A DNA stretch of 64,000 bases from Ideonella sp. A 288 (GCF_002198735.1 NZ_MWLO01000065.1:62001-126000); one strand, 5' to 3'. Numbered from the stretch's first letter, positions 1 through 8,280 are shown. A program made the numbers and translations. Notes: generated by a model not told the origin, from the sequence alone.

Positions 1-80
1 TTCCCAGGACACGACCTTCTGGTCGCGGCTCTGGGGTCGGGTCGGGCAGTCAAGCCCCGTTCCACCGATCGCTTCGTAGT

Positions 81-1460
81 CTACGCAGTTGCTACGCGAC
101 TCTGGGGCCGTCCAGCCGCTTTGCTGGCGCATTGAACGCGATTCGGCATGGATGGCCGCGATCGTGGTACGCGCGCTGGATCCTCGTTGGCCACGTCCAT
201 TTCTCGCAGCGCGGCGATCAGCGGGGCGGCCATACGCCTGATCAGATCCAAGAGTTCGCCTACGGTGACCCCACCCTGAGCGGCCGACTCCTCAATATCG
301 AGTTCTTCCAGCAACAGCGCACGAGCTGCTTCCAGCATCGATCGTCCGCCCTTCATTGCTAAGGTTGGCAGACCGATTCCGCCTAGCGATTTGCGAACTT
401 GGTACTGCCCACTTCCAGCTGCGCGATTCGCCCGACCGTAGCTGCCTCTGCCCTTGATATAGAGGGCACGAAGGGCATTGAGGTCCGGAGGTGTGAGTAC
501 GGCCTCCTCTTTCGGAGTTGCCGCTTGGGTCCTATCGGCTTCCATGAACTTGTGCAGCGCCTCATCCGCCGACTCGAAGAGGACGCATGCCGCCAGAACA
601 TAGGCATCGGACGAGGACGCTGAGTTGGACATCCACAGCACGCCGTCGACTTGACTGACGATAGTGCCGGTTGGCTTACTGGCAATACCGGGAAGAATTG
701 TTGCGAGCCACTCTGACGGAAAGGCTGAGGCAATCCAGTCGCTCAGCAAGGGTTCATTGCAGGTCTTCTTGCCGCTGGCATGCATGCGGAGCCCGGCGTT
801 TCGTGCCGGCACCCGAAGGACATCGCGCACCGCCCGTACCGCGATGGGTTTCCGAGTGTCGAGCAGTCCAAGGCAAATCCGCGTGAAGCGGTCGACCATC
901 GGGTGCTGCGTGGCGATGCAGACCCACGCCTGTCCAAGCTCCTGCGCTTGGGCGAGCCATGCTGACGGGGCCTTGAGATATGCGTCCTCGGACTCCACCA
1001 AGTGGAGCGCCATTCGGTGTTTTGCGCACCAATAGATTCCCGGTAGCTGGTGCGCCCGCCGCCAGTAGCTGCGCCCAAACGTTGCCTGGTCTGATTTGAC
1101 GCAGTCCTCACAGAGGTAAGCACCCTGGCGGGCCGTCCTCATCGCAGAGAGGCGCAGGATCTGCCGATTCGCCTTGCTGCCGTGCTCAAGCGTGTGCTGA
1201 TATGAGGTGATGCCGCGCCTGTATGGCAAAGTGGTGTGCTGCCTGACAAAGACGATCACCGACATACCTGCCACTCGGCTCAAGAGTTCAACGCAGGCAA
1301 CGTCTTCGTCGACGGTCTCAAGCTGCCGAGCCCAGCGTGCCATGGCTTGAACAGTTTCGGACGTCTTTCGAAAACCATTGCAACGCATCACCGCACCCAG
1401 GTAGGAACTGTCGAGCTCATCTGGCAGCGCCTCTGGCCTGACAAAGTCAGCTTCGATCAT
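81..1460 (-). CDS. TniQ family transposition protein (second, short TniQ)
   Basis: This 459-residue TniQ-family protein carries the zinc-binding pattern C117-x2-C120 ... C145-x2-H148, embedded in the typical YWRRAHQLPGIYWC segment. TniQ proteins connect a target-recognition module to the TnsC/TnsB transposase. It lacks the long C-terminal HTH region of the neighbouring TnsD-like protein, so it is probably the selector for a second transposition pathway. The ATG start at 1460 has an AGGAGGG ribosome site and overlaps the end of the upstream XRE gene, so the two should be translated together. Genes following it (lower coordinates) are outside the window. In some CRISPR-associated transposons an Xre-tniQ pair precedes cas genes, but no cas gene is visible here. 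Family assignment is firm; pathway is inference. Confidence 0.8.
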   Translation of the reverse strand: MIEADFVRPEALPDELDSSYLGAVMRCNGFRKTSETVQAMARWARQLETVDEDVACVELLSRVAGMSVIVFVRQHTTLPYRRGITSYQHTLEHGSKANRQILRLSAMRTARQGAYLCEDCVKSDQATFGRSYWRRAHQLPGIYWCAKHRMALHLVESEDAYLKAPSAWLAQAQELGQAWVCIATQHPMVDRFTRICLGLLDTRKPIAVRAVRDVLRVPARNAGLRMHASGKKTCNEPLLSDWIASAFPSEWLATILPGIASKPTGTIVSQVDGVLWMSNSASSSDAYVLAACVLFESADEALHKFMEADRTQAATPKEEAVLTPPDLNALRALYIKGRGSYGRANRAAGSGQYQVRKSLGGIGLPTLAMKGGRSMLEAARALLLEELDIEESAAQGGVTVGELLDLIRRMAAPLIAALREMDVANEDPARVPRSRPSMPNRVQCASKAAGRPQSRVATA

Positions 1461-1815
1461 TGCTGCCCTCCTTTCTGCCGAGTTCGCCCTTTGGGCTCAG
1501 CAACGAAAGGGAGCGGATGACTGTCGACAGCGCCCTGGCGTGTGATGCCGAACCATCCCACGCGGCCTGGATCGCCTCAACGAGTTCAGCGTTCCCACGA
1601 ACGGCATCCGCCGTGACGCCGACGGAGAACTGTTCGACATAGAGGCACACCTCCTCCATGAGCCTGGAGTGGCGGAGGCCCTGGCCGGACAGGATCCGGC
1701 TCACCTGCGACTGGCTCGCGCCGACGGCCTCGGCGATCTGGGCCTGGGTGATTCCATGCTCCCTGCAGATTTCACCTGCCCTGAGAGCGCGAGCGACGGT
1801 CGCTACATCGTGCAT
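1447..1815 (-). CDS. XRE-family HTH regulator between the two TniQ genes
   Basis: This 122-residue protein has a canonical helix-turn-helix at about residues 14-45 (EICREHGITQAQIAEAVG followed by SQSQVSRIL) and a short helical C-terminal part. It lies 42 bp after the TnsD-like gene and overlaps the start of the short tniQ. It therefore probably belongs to the transposition operon and may control it. Four GCATA repeats occur immediately upstream of its start, compatible with autoregulation. XRE regulators adjacent to tniQ are known from several Tn7-like elements. The HTH call is strong; the regulatory target is inferred from position only. Confidence 0.75.
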   Translation of the reverse strand: MHDVATVARALRAGEICREHGITQAQIAEAVGASQSQVSRILSGQGLRHSRLMEEVCLYVEQFSVGVTADAVRGNAELVEAIQAAWDGSASHARALSTVIRSLSLLSPKGELGRKEGSNDRS

Positions 1816-1847
1816 GCATACAGCATATCACAGCGCATATCCGCATA
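1816..1847 (-). promoter_or_regulatory. Candidate operator: four GCATA repeats before the XRE gene
   Basis: The 42-bp gap between the TnsD-like gene and the XRE gene contains GCATA at 1816, 1823, 1835 and 1843 (TATGC on the coding strand), ending one base before the XRE start codon. Regularly spaced short repeats directly upstream of an HTH gene suggest an autoregulatory operator. No convincing -35/-10 pair was assigned. Confidence 0.35.
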
Positions 1848-1857
1848 CCTCCGTCTC

Positions 1858-3621
1858 TCAGCCGAGCGGAGGCTCCTGCTGGAGCAAATCCGCCACGCTG
1901 CCGGCCCGACGACGCCCAAGTGCCCGTTCAATCACCTGCTGCGTCAGCGGCAGCCGGTGAAGTACCGCAAGTTTGGGCTTCAGTCCCGGGACGGCCTGGT
2001 AGATCTGCCAAAGCTTCAACGGACGGCCGGGTCGAGCAAGGCGCTCCACCGCCTTCTCAACCTCCGCGCTGAGCGATAGGTCTCGCTCATCCCACCGCAC
2101 TGTGTTCTGCCGCGGGTTCGTATGGCTCGTTGCCTTTGCTGGCGTGCGATAGGTGAGCCACGCGCGATCGTTCCGATACAGCCACGCATAGCTGGCTGCG
2201 TCCATGGCTCGCAGCAACTTCACGCCGAGCCCTGGGTGGTCGCGAAGCAGCTTTTGCCACGCGCCGCGAGCGCGCCGTTGTGCCGCCGTAACCCTCGCCA
2301 CCTTCCACGCCGAATGCAGCCCGATCTCCGTGTGCAGGAGCCGTGTGACGGTCTCGATAGAGATGCCGTGGCGCCCCGCTGCATCGGCCTTGTCCATCCC
2401 CTTGCGAAGACAACGCAGAAGTGAAGCGCGAACCTCTGCCTTCAAGACCTTTGGCCGCCGCGGCACCTGGAATCCTTCGGCCGCAGCCCAGGCCATCGCA
2501 GTTGATACATCGATGCCGATTTCCTTCGCTGCTGCAGACGCAGACGTACCCGACTTCAGCAACGCGGCTAGCCTCGCCCGACGAGCCAGATCACTGGCAG
2601 ACTGACTCGCCGACGTAGTGACCTCGTTGGCCGGCCGGATGGTGTCCACGTCAGTGGTACCTAAATGAAGCGCAAGAAAATCATCAGGGCCGGAGAACAA
2701 CCAGTCGATCGCCACCAACAATCTGATCGGATGGACGCCCGAGCGCAGCGCCCGGATCATTCTGCCGATCTGTGCCTTCGCCTCCTCAAGAGTCGAAGGA
2801 AGGCCGGCAAGTTCAGCAGGAAGGCGCAGCGTCGAGCAATGCTGCAGGTAGTCGGCTGCCGCTACCGTGAGCCGCGCGTTGCCCGCTGCCGTCAGCCAAC
2901 CTCGCTCCCGGAGCCTCGCGCGAAGCGTGTTCTGCACAGCGTCCGCATCCAACCAACCATCATCCCTGTCGGAGTCCACCAGGGCGATCGTCAGTTTGGA
3001 AAGGCGAAGCAGCGCTGACCTTTGAGCGACATCGCTCGCTGGCCATGGATCCACAAGCTGGGCTTCAGCAGGACGGCTCCAGAGAAATCGCTCGACGCCC
3101 GTTGACTTGACTTGGGATATGCGCAGCGGCGCGCCATGTGCCGGGCACATCCAGACGCCAGGAAATTGATGCACGAGATGCCAGTAGACCCAGCCGTGCT
3201 CGGTCAGATCGGCCTGCATGCACGCCATACAAGCCTTCAGCGGATGGTTGGCTCTAAAGCGGCTCGTCAGCAGGCCCAATCGAAACTTGAGGTGCGCAAC
3301 GGCCAGACCCCGCATAGCCCAGACGGCGTGGTCGATATCGGCCGCCCCAAGGAACGGCCGATAGAACCTCAACATTGTCCGGTGCCGAGCGATCTCAACG
3401 GCGGAGCCGAGTAGTCCTTCGGTTCGATGAGCGAATTCGTCGAGACCGCTCGGGAAGTCATGCTGAGTCCCTCGGCGCTTGCCACCAAACATGATCTCGG
3501 TCGAACGCGAGGACAGGCTGTAGCCCCACAGACGGTGCTGCCGACTGCACAAGCTAAAGAGGGTTTCACCAGGGAGCCAGGGCAGAACGGAATCGCCTTG
3601 GGATAACAGGTCGGCTGGCAT
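1858..3621 (-). CDS. tnsD: TnsD-like target-site selector of Tn7-like element
   Basis: About 587 residues from the ATG at 3621. The N-terminal TniQ domain contains LPWLPGETLFSLCSR and the zinc pattern C131-x2-C134 ... C159-x2-H162. Residues about 340-450 carry two helix-turn-helix-like segments (SASAAAKEIGIDVSTAMAW; KADAAGRHGISIETVTRLL), followed by a TnsD-like C-terminus (NTVRWDERDL, then a segment on inferring the next site). In Tn7, TnsD recognises the 3' end of glmS and recruits TnsC; here glmS is indeed the gene beside the right end. A GTG at 3660 in the same frame would add 13 residues, but the shorter start puts the TniQ domain at the usual distance. Usual TnsD length is about 500 residues, so this one is somewhat long. 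Confidence 0.82.
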   Translation of the reverse strand: MPADLLSQGDSVLPWLPGETLFSLCSRQHRLWGYSLSSRSTEIMFGGKRRGTQHDFPSGLDEFAHRTEGLLGSAVEIARHRTMLRFYRPFLGAADIDHAVWAMRGLAVAHLKFRLGLLTSRFRANHPLKACMACMQADLTEHGWVYWHLVHQFPGVWMCPAHGAPLRISQVKSTGVERFLWSRPAEAQLVDPWPASDVAQRSALLRLSKLTIALVDSDRDDGWLDADAVQNTLRARLRERGWLTAAGNARLTVAAADYLQHCSTLRLPAELAGLPSTLEEAKAQIGRMIRALRSGVHPIRLLVAIDWLFSGPDDFLALHLGTTDVDTIRPANEVTTSASQSASDLARRARLAALLKSGTSASAAAKEIGIDVSTAMAWAAAEGFQVPRRPKVLKAEVRASLLRCLRKGMDKADAAGRHGISIETVTRLLHTEIGLHSAWKVARVTAAQRRARGAWQKLLRDHPGLGVKLLRAMDAASYAWLYRNDRAWLTYRTPAKATSHTNPRQNTVRWDERDLSLSAEVEKAVERLARPGRPLKLWQIYQAVPGLKPKLAVLHRLPLTQQVIERALGRRRAGSVADLLQQEPPLG

Positions 3622-3712
3622 GATCAAAACTCGCACGCGAGCCCGGGACCGGAAAGGCACCGAGAGAACTCATCGTGCACTACTTCGCCGCGCGCGCTGG
3701 GGGTTCGCCCGG

Positions 3713-4315
3713 TCAGAACGTGAGGAGCCCGATCGCCGAGAGCCAAGGTATGGCCGACATGAACGACACCATCACGGCCTTACGGACCCAATCGTGCTTC
3801 CTCCTTGCGATCTGCGCATTGACGTGAATCTGAGCCGAGTAATCGGCGAGAAGGTCCTCATCGGTGACATTCATGAAGCGGTAGGTGAAATCGGGCGCGC
3901 TCAATTCCTGCACCTTGCCGAAGAACAGCAGTGAACTGGCGGGGCCGTCGGTGCGCGGCTTAACCGCCATCGCCGCGCAGATGATTGCCACCGCTGCGAG
4001 CAGGACGCAGGCGGTCGTCGAGCCCAGCGCCCAGGTCGACTTCTTGTTAGCTGCGCCGAAGGCGGCGCCAAGGCCCGCCAGCATTGCCACCTGAATGGTG
4101 ACGACTACGCCGACCTTGACCTCGGCGGCGCTGATCCACGCGAGTTGACGCTCGAAGATCCAGCGCGCCTCGACCAGACGGTCCTTCGTGGCCGCTGCGG
4201 TCGGGGCTTGCGCCTGTGCCTGCGCCGGCGTGGGAGCGATCAACGGGGGAAGCGCCGGCGCTTGGGGTGTGATCGTTGGCACTGCCGCCAGGGGCGTCGT
4301 GGTTGTCATCTTCAT
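3713..4315 (-). CDS. Small membrane effector, PycTM-like (Pycsar effector family)
   Basis: This 200-residue protein has a Pro/Ala/Gln-rich N-terminus (about 1-42), an amphipathic helix, two adjacent transmembrane helices (about 65-87 and 93-115) and a hydrophobic C-terminal helix (about 177-199). The segment around ISAAEVKVGVVVTIQ matches the Pycsar TM-effector pattern, in which a membrane protein is activated by cCMP or cUMP and damages the inner membrane. It is the last gene of the leftward cyclase operon, 27 bp after the JAMM gene, with a strong AGGAGGA ribosome site. A cyclase in the same operon and no CD-NTase support the PycTM reading. An unrelated small membrane protein is the alternative. 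Confidence 0.68.
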   Translation of the reverse strand: MKMTTTTPLAAVPTITPQAPALPPLIAPTPAQAQAQAPTAAATKDRLVEARWIFERQLAWISAAEVKVGVVVTIQVAMLAGLGAAFGAANKKSTWALGSTTACVLLAAVAIICAAMAVKPRTDGPASSLLFFGKVQELSAPDFTYRFMNVTDEDLLADYSAQIHVNAQIARRKHDWVRKAVMVSFMSAIPWLSAIGLLTF

Positions 4316-4342
4316 CCTCCTTGGTTCTTCGTTTCAAAAAAG

Positions 4343-4894
4343 CTACTTGGCCGCCTCGCGGTGCCATGCCATCCACTTCCACGAGAGCCGCTCAAGCGGC
4401 GTCTTTGGGGGCGCCTGGACCGCCGCGCCCTCTTCGCGCGCCACGCGCGCTTGCACTACAGGCGCGCTGCGTCGGAACGCGTGCGCAGTGGCCTCGATCT
4501 CGCCGCCTCGGCCAAGCTTCACGACGAGCAGGACGAGGAAGTTGGCCGGCTGCCCGCGCTCCTCGATGAGCCCCTGCATCTGCCGCACGTCGGTGCCGCT
4601 CGGCAGCGCGGGGAAGCTCGGATGCGAGTGCCACTCCCCGAGATAGTTGAAGCGCGTGTAGTCGCTGCCCGTGCGCGCAAGGAACCGGCGCATGAACCTA
4701 CGGTGAGCACCCGGGTCGCGAACGAAGTGCGCGACGCCGCCACCGGATCGCTGTACCGAGAGATCGACGACCCGAAAGATGCCGCCGCCGAGATCCTCGC
4801 CGGCGAGCACACCTCCGATCTCGCGATCGCCCGCGCGCCGCAACTCCCGACGCAACTTCGCCGCTACCTTCGCCGGCAGCGCAATCTCGATCAC
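4343..4894 (-). CDS. JAMM/MPN isopeptidase (Cap3-like)
   Basis: This 183-residue JAB-domain protein has a complete zinc-protease signature: E26 in REIGGVLAG, then H89-S-H91-P, S99 and D102 in HSHPSFPALPSGTD. In type II CBASS the equivalent enzyme, Cap3, removes the cyclase from proteins to which Cap2 has attached it. The GTG start at 4894 overlaps the stop of the E2-E1 gene by four bases (GTGA), so the two are translationally coupled. Catalytic residues appear intact. The predicted substrate is a conjugate of the cyclase encoded two genes upstream, which is inference from CBASS. Confidence 0.85.
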   Translation of the reverse strand: MIEIALPAKVAAKLRRELRRAGDREIGGVLAGEDLGGGIFRVVDLSVQRSGGGVAHFVRDPGAHRRFMRRFLARTGSDYTRFNYLGEWHSHPSFPALPSGTDVRQMQGLIEERGQPANFLVLLVVKLGRGGEIEATAHAFRRSAPVVQARVAREEGAAVQAPPKTPLERLSWKWMAWHREAAK

Positions 4895-6600
4895 CCGGCC
4901 TCCTTCGGGATCAGCGCCGTCAAGGCCTCCACCGCCCTCGCGACCTCCGCCTCGCTAAGCGGCTCCGCTGACCGGGCCGCCGGACCTCCGAGGTCGATCG
5001 GCCAGACGTCAAATGCGCCGGTAAAGATCCACTCCTTGCGGAGCCCGATCATGTAGGCGGAGTGCTCGAACGACGGCTCGGGCGCGGCGATGAGCGTGTC
5101 GATGGCAAGTCTCGCCACGCTCGCCGCAATCTGGCCGACGTCGGCGTCATCCGCAATCATGGGCTCTCCGTCGGCCCTCTCGGCGCCGTAGTCGACCGTC
5201 GCCTTGGGCGGCTTCGGAAACTCGGGGTTCGCGCACCAGGTGTGGATGGCCGCGCGCGCGTCGAGCGGGGTGGGGTCAAGGCCTGGGCGTGAGCGCGCCA
5301 CCATGCCGCCATAGCCGCCGGCGAACACGCGTCCCCAGACCATCGGTCGCGCGTACTCAGCCGCGACGCCCGCGGCATAGTTGAAACCGGCGTCGCTACC
5401 GCTGGCATCCACAATCAAGTCGCACTTGGCGAGCGCCGCGAGCGCGCCGTGGAGCGACCCGCTGCTCTCCTGTGCGCCAAGGCTCATCCTCCGCGCGTCG
5501 ACCGTCGCGCCCGGCCGCAAAAACTTCAATCGCTCGGCGAGCCCGTCGACCTTATGCGCGCCGACCGAACGCCAATCGAGCTCGTGGCGGGCGACGTTCT
5601 CGGCGCCCAGCACGTCGTCGTCGATCAGGAGGAATTTGCCAACGCCGGCGCGCGCCAGGCTCGCAGCCACCTTGCTGCCCATGGAGCCCGCGCCGAGCAC
5701 GCCCACAAGCTTGCCACCGAAGGCCTCGCGGCCCGGCGCGGCCCTCTGCCCGGGGTTGGGCGGCACGATGGCGTATTCGATTGCGGCGTTGTCCTTCGGG
5801 TCGACATGGAACGCGCGCAGACCCGAGGGCGGCGAAAGCACGAGCGTCTCCGAGGACTCGAAGGCGCGTTCGGGACCCAGGAGGAGCGAACGCAGCGCCC
5901 GCGCACCGCTGGCCGCGGCGGCATCGATGTGCGCCAATCGCGCGTCGCCGGAGGGCAAGGCGACCACGAAGCCGCTCTCGAACGCGTATCTGCCGATTGG
6001 CTCCGGGAGTGTGGGGTCGCGCCACTCGACTCCGCTGGGCTCGGTGATCTTGACGACGAAGAGCACGCAGTTGCGGCCGGTAACGAACATGCGCGCCGTC
6101 ATCGTTCGCGGCTCGCCAGCCGCCGCGACCGCCGCAGCCAACGCCTCAGTCTCGACAAGCCGCATGAGCTCCGAGCGAAGGCTCTGTCCTAGGCTGACGC
6201 GATGCGCGGACGGCACCACGCGCGACGCGTCGGGGTCGCCGGTCTCGCCCGCCTCTGTCGAAAGCAGGCGGTAGGCGCTGCGGAGGACATCGGCGCCGGT
6301 TACATGCTCCTGCCAGTTGTCGGCACGGTGCTCAAGGCACAGCTCGCCACTGGCGCCGTATTGATGGATGCTCCAGCGTTCACCTTGCTCGCGCGGCCGC
6401 ACGGACGGCGGCGCGAACGGGAAGATGTCGGGATAGGCCAGCGTGACTGGCCGCCGGACCGCGCCGACCACGAGGTCGGCGTCCACGAACAACCCTTGGT
6501 CGAGCCGCCACTTGACGTTGTCGATCCATGGTTCGGCCGCGAGCTCGCCGATGGCGGCCTGCTCCTGGTTGAACCTGCCGAGGCGCGTGATGAACCACAT
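4891..6600 (-). CDS. E2-E1 fusion ubiquitin-transfer enzyme (Cap2-like)
   Basis: About 569 residues. The N-terminal E2-like fold carries a candidate catalytic cysteine C88 in GELCLEHRADNW. The C-terminal ThiF/E1 domain (from about residue 297) has the nucleotide-binding GVLGAGSMGS, the LIDDD strand and ENVARHELDW. A cysteine in HTWCANPEF (about 456) is the best candidate for the E1 thioester site. This is the Cap2 architecture of type II CBASS, where the enzyme adenylates the C-terminus of the CD-NTase and conjugates it to targets to prime signalling. Here the only upstream partner is a class III cyclase. The ATG at 6600 shares one base with the cyclase stop codon (TGATG). A TTG one codon upstream is possible but unnecessary. 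Confidence 0.85.
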   Translation of the reverse strand: MWFITRLGRFNQEQAAIGELAAEPWIDNVKWRLDQGLFVDADLVVGAVRRPVTLAYPDIFPFAPPSVRPREQGERWSIHQYGASGELCLEHRADNWQEHVTGADVLRSAYRLLSTEAGETGDPDASRVVPSAHRVSLGQSLRSELMRLVETEALAAAVAAAGEPRTMTARMFVTGRNCVLFVVKITEPSGVEWRDPTLPEPIGRYAFESGFVVALPSGDARLAHIDAAAASGARALRSLLLGPERAFESSETLVLSPPSGLRAFHVDPKDNAAIEYAIVPPNPGQRAAPGREAFGGKLVGVLGAGSMGSKVAASLARAGVGKFLLIDDDVLGAENVARHELDWRSVGAHKVDGLAERLKFLRPGATVDARRMSLGAQESSGSLHGALAALAKCDLIVDASGSDAGFNYAAGVAAEYARPMVWGRVFAGGYGGMVARSRPGLDPTPLDARAAIHTWCANPEFPKPPKATVDYGAERADGEPMIADDADVGQIAASVARLAIDTLIAAPEPSFEHSAYMIGLRKEWIFTGAFDVWPIDLGGPAARSAEPLSEAEVARAVEALTALIPKEAG

Positions 6601-8156
6601 CAAGCGAATCCCGCGGGCGTCTTGGACGGCGACGCGGCGCGCGCCGGGAAGGAGAAACCAGCGGCCGCAGCCGCGGTCGCGGGGCGCAGCAGCCCGCCAG
6701 CGCGGCTCGCCTCGGCCTTCTTGGCCTCCTCTGCCTTGGCCAGCACCGCGAGGGCGGTGTCGTATTCGAAGCCGGAGCGGCGGCGCGAGGTTCCGAAGTG
6801 ATCGCGGAACGCCGCGGGCGCGACCTTAGCCAGCGCCTCGCCCATTGCCGTCTGCTCGCCGTCGCAGCGGCGCTGCTCCTCCTCGGAGCGCAGGACCGCC
6901 CGGCCGACCACGCAGCGCACCATTTCGCCCTTCATACCGAGGCGCGTGATTGCCAGCGTGCCGAAGTCGCAGCCCACTGCCAGCCCCATTGCGCCGACGT
7001 CCACGCCCGCGTCATCAAGCCGCTCGAGGGCCAGTTTGAAGCTGCTGCGAAGCGCCGCGGCGCAAAGCAGCGCGTTCTTCGCGCTTTCCTCGGCGTCAGT
7101 TGAGGCGGCGGTCCCCTCAACCAGCACGCCGTGCACGCAGTCGCCGATAAAGCGGATCTTGCGACCGGCGAAGTCCGCGTGGAGCGTGGCGTCGAGTTCG
7201 GCGCGCAGAACGTGCAGGACCCTGACAACGTCCTTGGCCGCCTCGTCGTCGTCGATGCGCTCGGCGACGTAGTTGGTGAAGCCGTCGATGTCGGCATAGA
7301 TCGACGCGCTGTCCTGGCGCCGCGAGTTCCTCGGTGTGAGCAGTTCGAGGTCCAGGGTCGCGAACGGCGGCGTGTGCGCGAAGAATTCGAAGGCCCCGAT
7401 GGGGAACTTCTCGAGGTCCTGCTTCCAGGTCTTGACCACCGAGTCCACCGTGATGCCCAGGTTCGCCTTGTCCTTGGACTTCTGGATCTCATCGGGCGTC
7501 AGCGCGCTCGTGTCGACGTTGGACACCTCGGACCAGCCCACTGCGGCGCGCGCGCTGTTGGTCATGAAGATGCCCGCCTTGGAGCCGCCGCCGGCGCGCT
7601 TGGCCGCGACGTTCGCGGCGCAGCCGAGGAACAGCGGCTCGCGGTGCCCGCGGCGCCCGTTGTTGACCGCCAGCGCCTCGCCCGAGTCGATGCCGACGCG
7701 TACCTTCGCGGCCGGCAAGGGGTCGTCGCCGCTCTCCCCCGTGCGCGCGAGCACGTCGATCATCAGCTGGGCCGTGGCCACCGCGCGGTGAATGCGCTTG
7801 ACCTCGTCGTCGTAGGGCTTGGCGAACACTGCGTGCAGGCGCTGGTTGTGGAAGTCGACCTCGATGGCGTCGACGTCCAGCAGTATGTTGCGCGCGGCGC
7901 GGAAATGCAGGTTCAAGAAGCGCAGGGTCCGCCGGTGGACCGTGACACCCTCGAAGTTGGTCGTCCCCAGCATCTCGTCGAGGTTGAGGATGTCGACATA
8001 GACGTGGACCCCATCCACTCGGTAGGCCACACCGTTGGCGAGCCCGTTGAGGTCGGTGTCGCGGCCATATTCGCGGATCTCCACCGTCTCCACCTCCGCC
8101 AGGCGTGCGTCGATTCGGTCCTGGGCCGTCTGCTTGTTCCATGCTCGCTTTGCCAT
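6600..8156 (-). CDS. Tandem class III nucleotide cyclase, PycC-like
   Basis: This 518-residue protein has two cyclase homology domains. The N-terminal one (about 45-190) has YVDI with D55 and the substrate-side segment LGCAANVAAKRA (178-188). It has no aspartate at the second metal position (HNQRLHAVF). The C-terminal one (about 283-430) has ADIDGFT (D289, D291) and FIGD (D339) but GRAVLRSEEEQ where the Asn/Arg element should be. Each half supplies what the other lacks, so one composite active site is likely. Pycsar cyclases make cCMP or cUMP on infection; the base cannot be read from sequence. After residue 470 an Ala-rich, apparently disordered tail ends in GFA, a shape expected of a Cap2 conjugation substrate. 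First gene of the operon, with its own promoter and a GGGGAG ribosome site. Confidence 0.78.
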   Translation of the reverse strand: MAKRAWNKQTAQDRIDARLAEVETVEIREYGRDTDLNGLANGVAYRVDGVHVYVDILNLDEMLGTTNFEGVTVHRRTLRFLNLHFRAARNILLDVDAIEVDFHNQRLHAVFAKPYDDEVKRIHRAVATAQLMIDVLARTGESGDDPLPAAKVRVGIDSGEALAVNNGRRGHREPLFLGCAANVAAKRAGGGSKAGIFMTNSARAAVGWSEVSNVDTSALTPDEIQKSKDKANLGITVDSVVKTWKQDLEKFPIGAFEFFAHTPPFATLDLELLTPRNSRRQDSASIYADIDGFTNYVAERIDDDEAAKDVVRVLHVLRAELDATLHADFAGRKIRFIGDCVHGVLVEGTAASTDAEESAKNALLCAAALRSSFKLALERLDDAGVDVGAMGLAVGCDFGTLAITRLGMKGEMVRCVVGRAVLRSEEEQRRCDGEQTAMGEALAKVAPAAFRDHFGTSRRRSGFEYDTALAVLAKAEEAKKAEASRAGGLLRPATAAAAAGFSFPARAASPSKTPAGFA

Positions 8157-8246
8157 CTTCTGCTCCCCTCGCCGCCTGGGCGAACAACACTAGATCTGAG
8201 GCCGGTGCGCCGGCACTTGCGATGCGGCGCCCCAACCAGTACAGTT

Positions 8247-8275
8247 ACTATACGCGTACTTTCTATGCGCGTCAA
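8247..8275 (-). promoter_or_regulatory. Sigma-70 promoter of the cyclase operon
   Basis: On the minus strand, TTGACG (8275-8270) and TATAGT (8252-8247) are separated by exactly 17 bases, a near-consensus promoter. Transcription would start near 8240, giving an 80-base leader before the cyclase ATG. A perfect TACGCGTA palindrome (8251-8258) overlaps the -10, and CTATACGCGTAC is partly repeated 15 bp away (8263-8274, CTATGCGCGTCA). Both are suitable positions for binding by the divergent WYL regulator. Confidence 0.7.
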
Positions 8276-8280
8276 CAAAC

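Noticed and set aside
6600-8156. Cyclase as an ordinary adenylate/guanylate cyclase of cell signalling
   Set aside because: It is in an operon with E2-E1, JAMM and a PycTM-like effector under a WYL regulator inside a transposon cargo; no sensor domain is attached. An ordinary cyclase remains a low-probability alternative.
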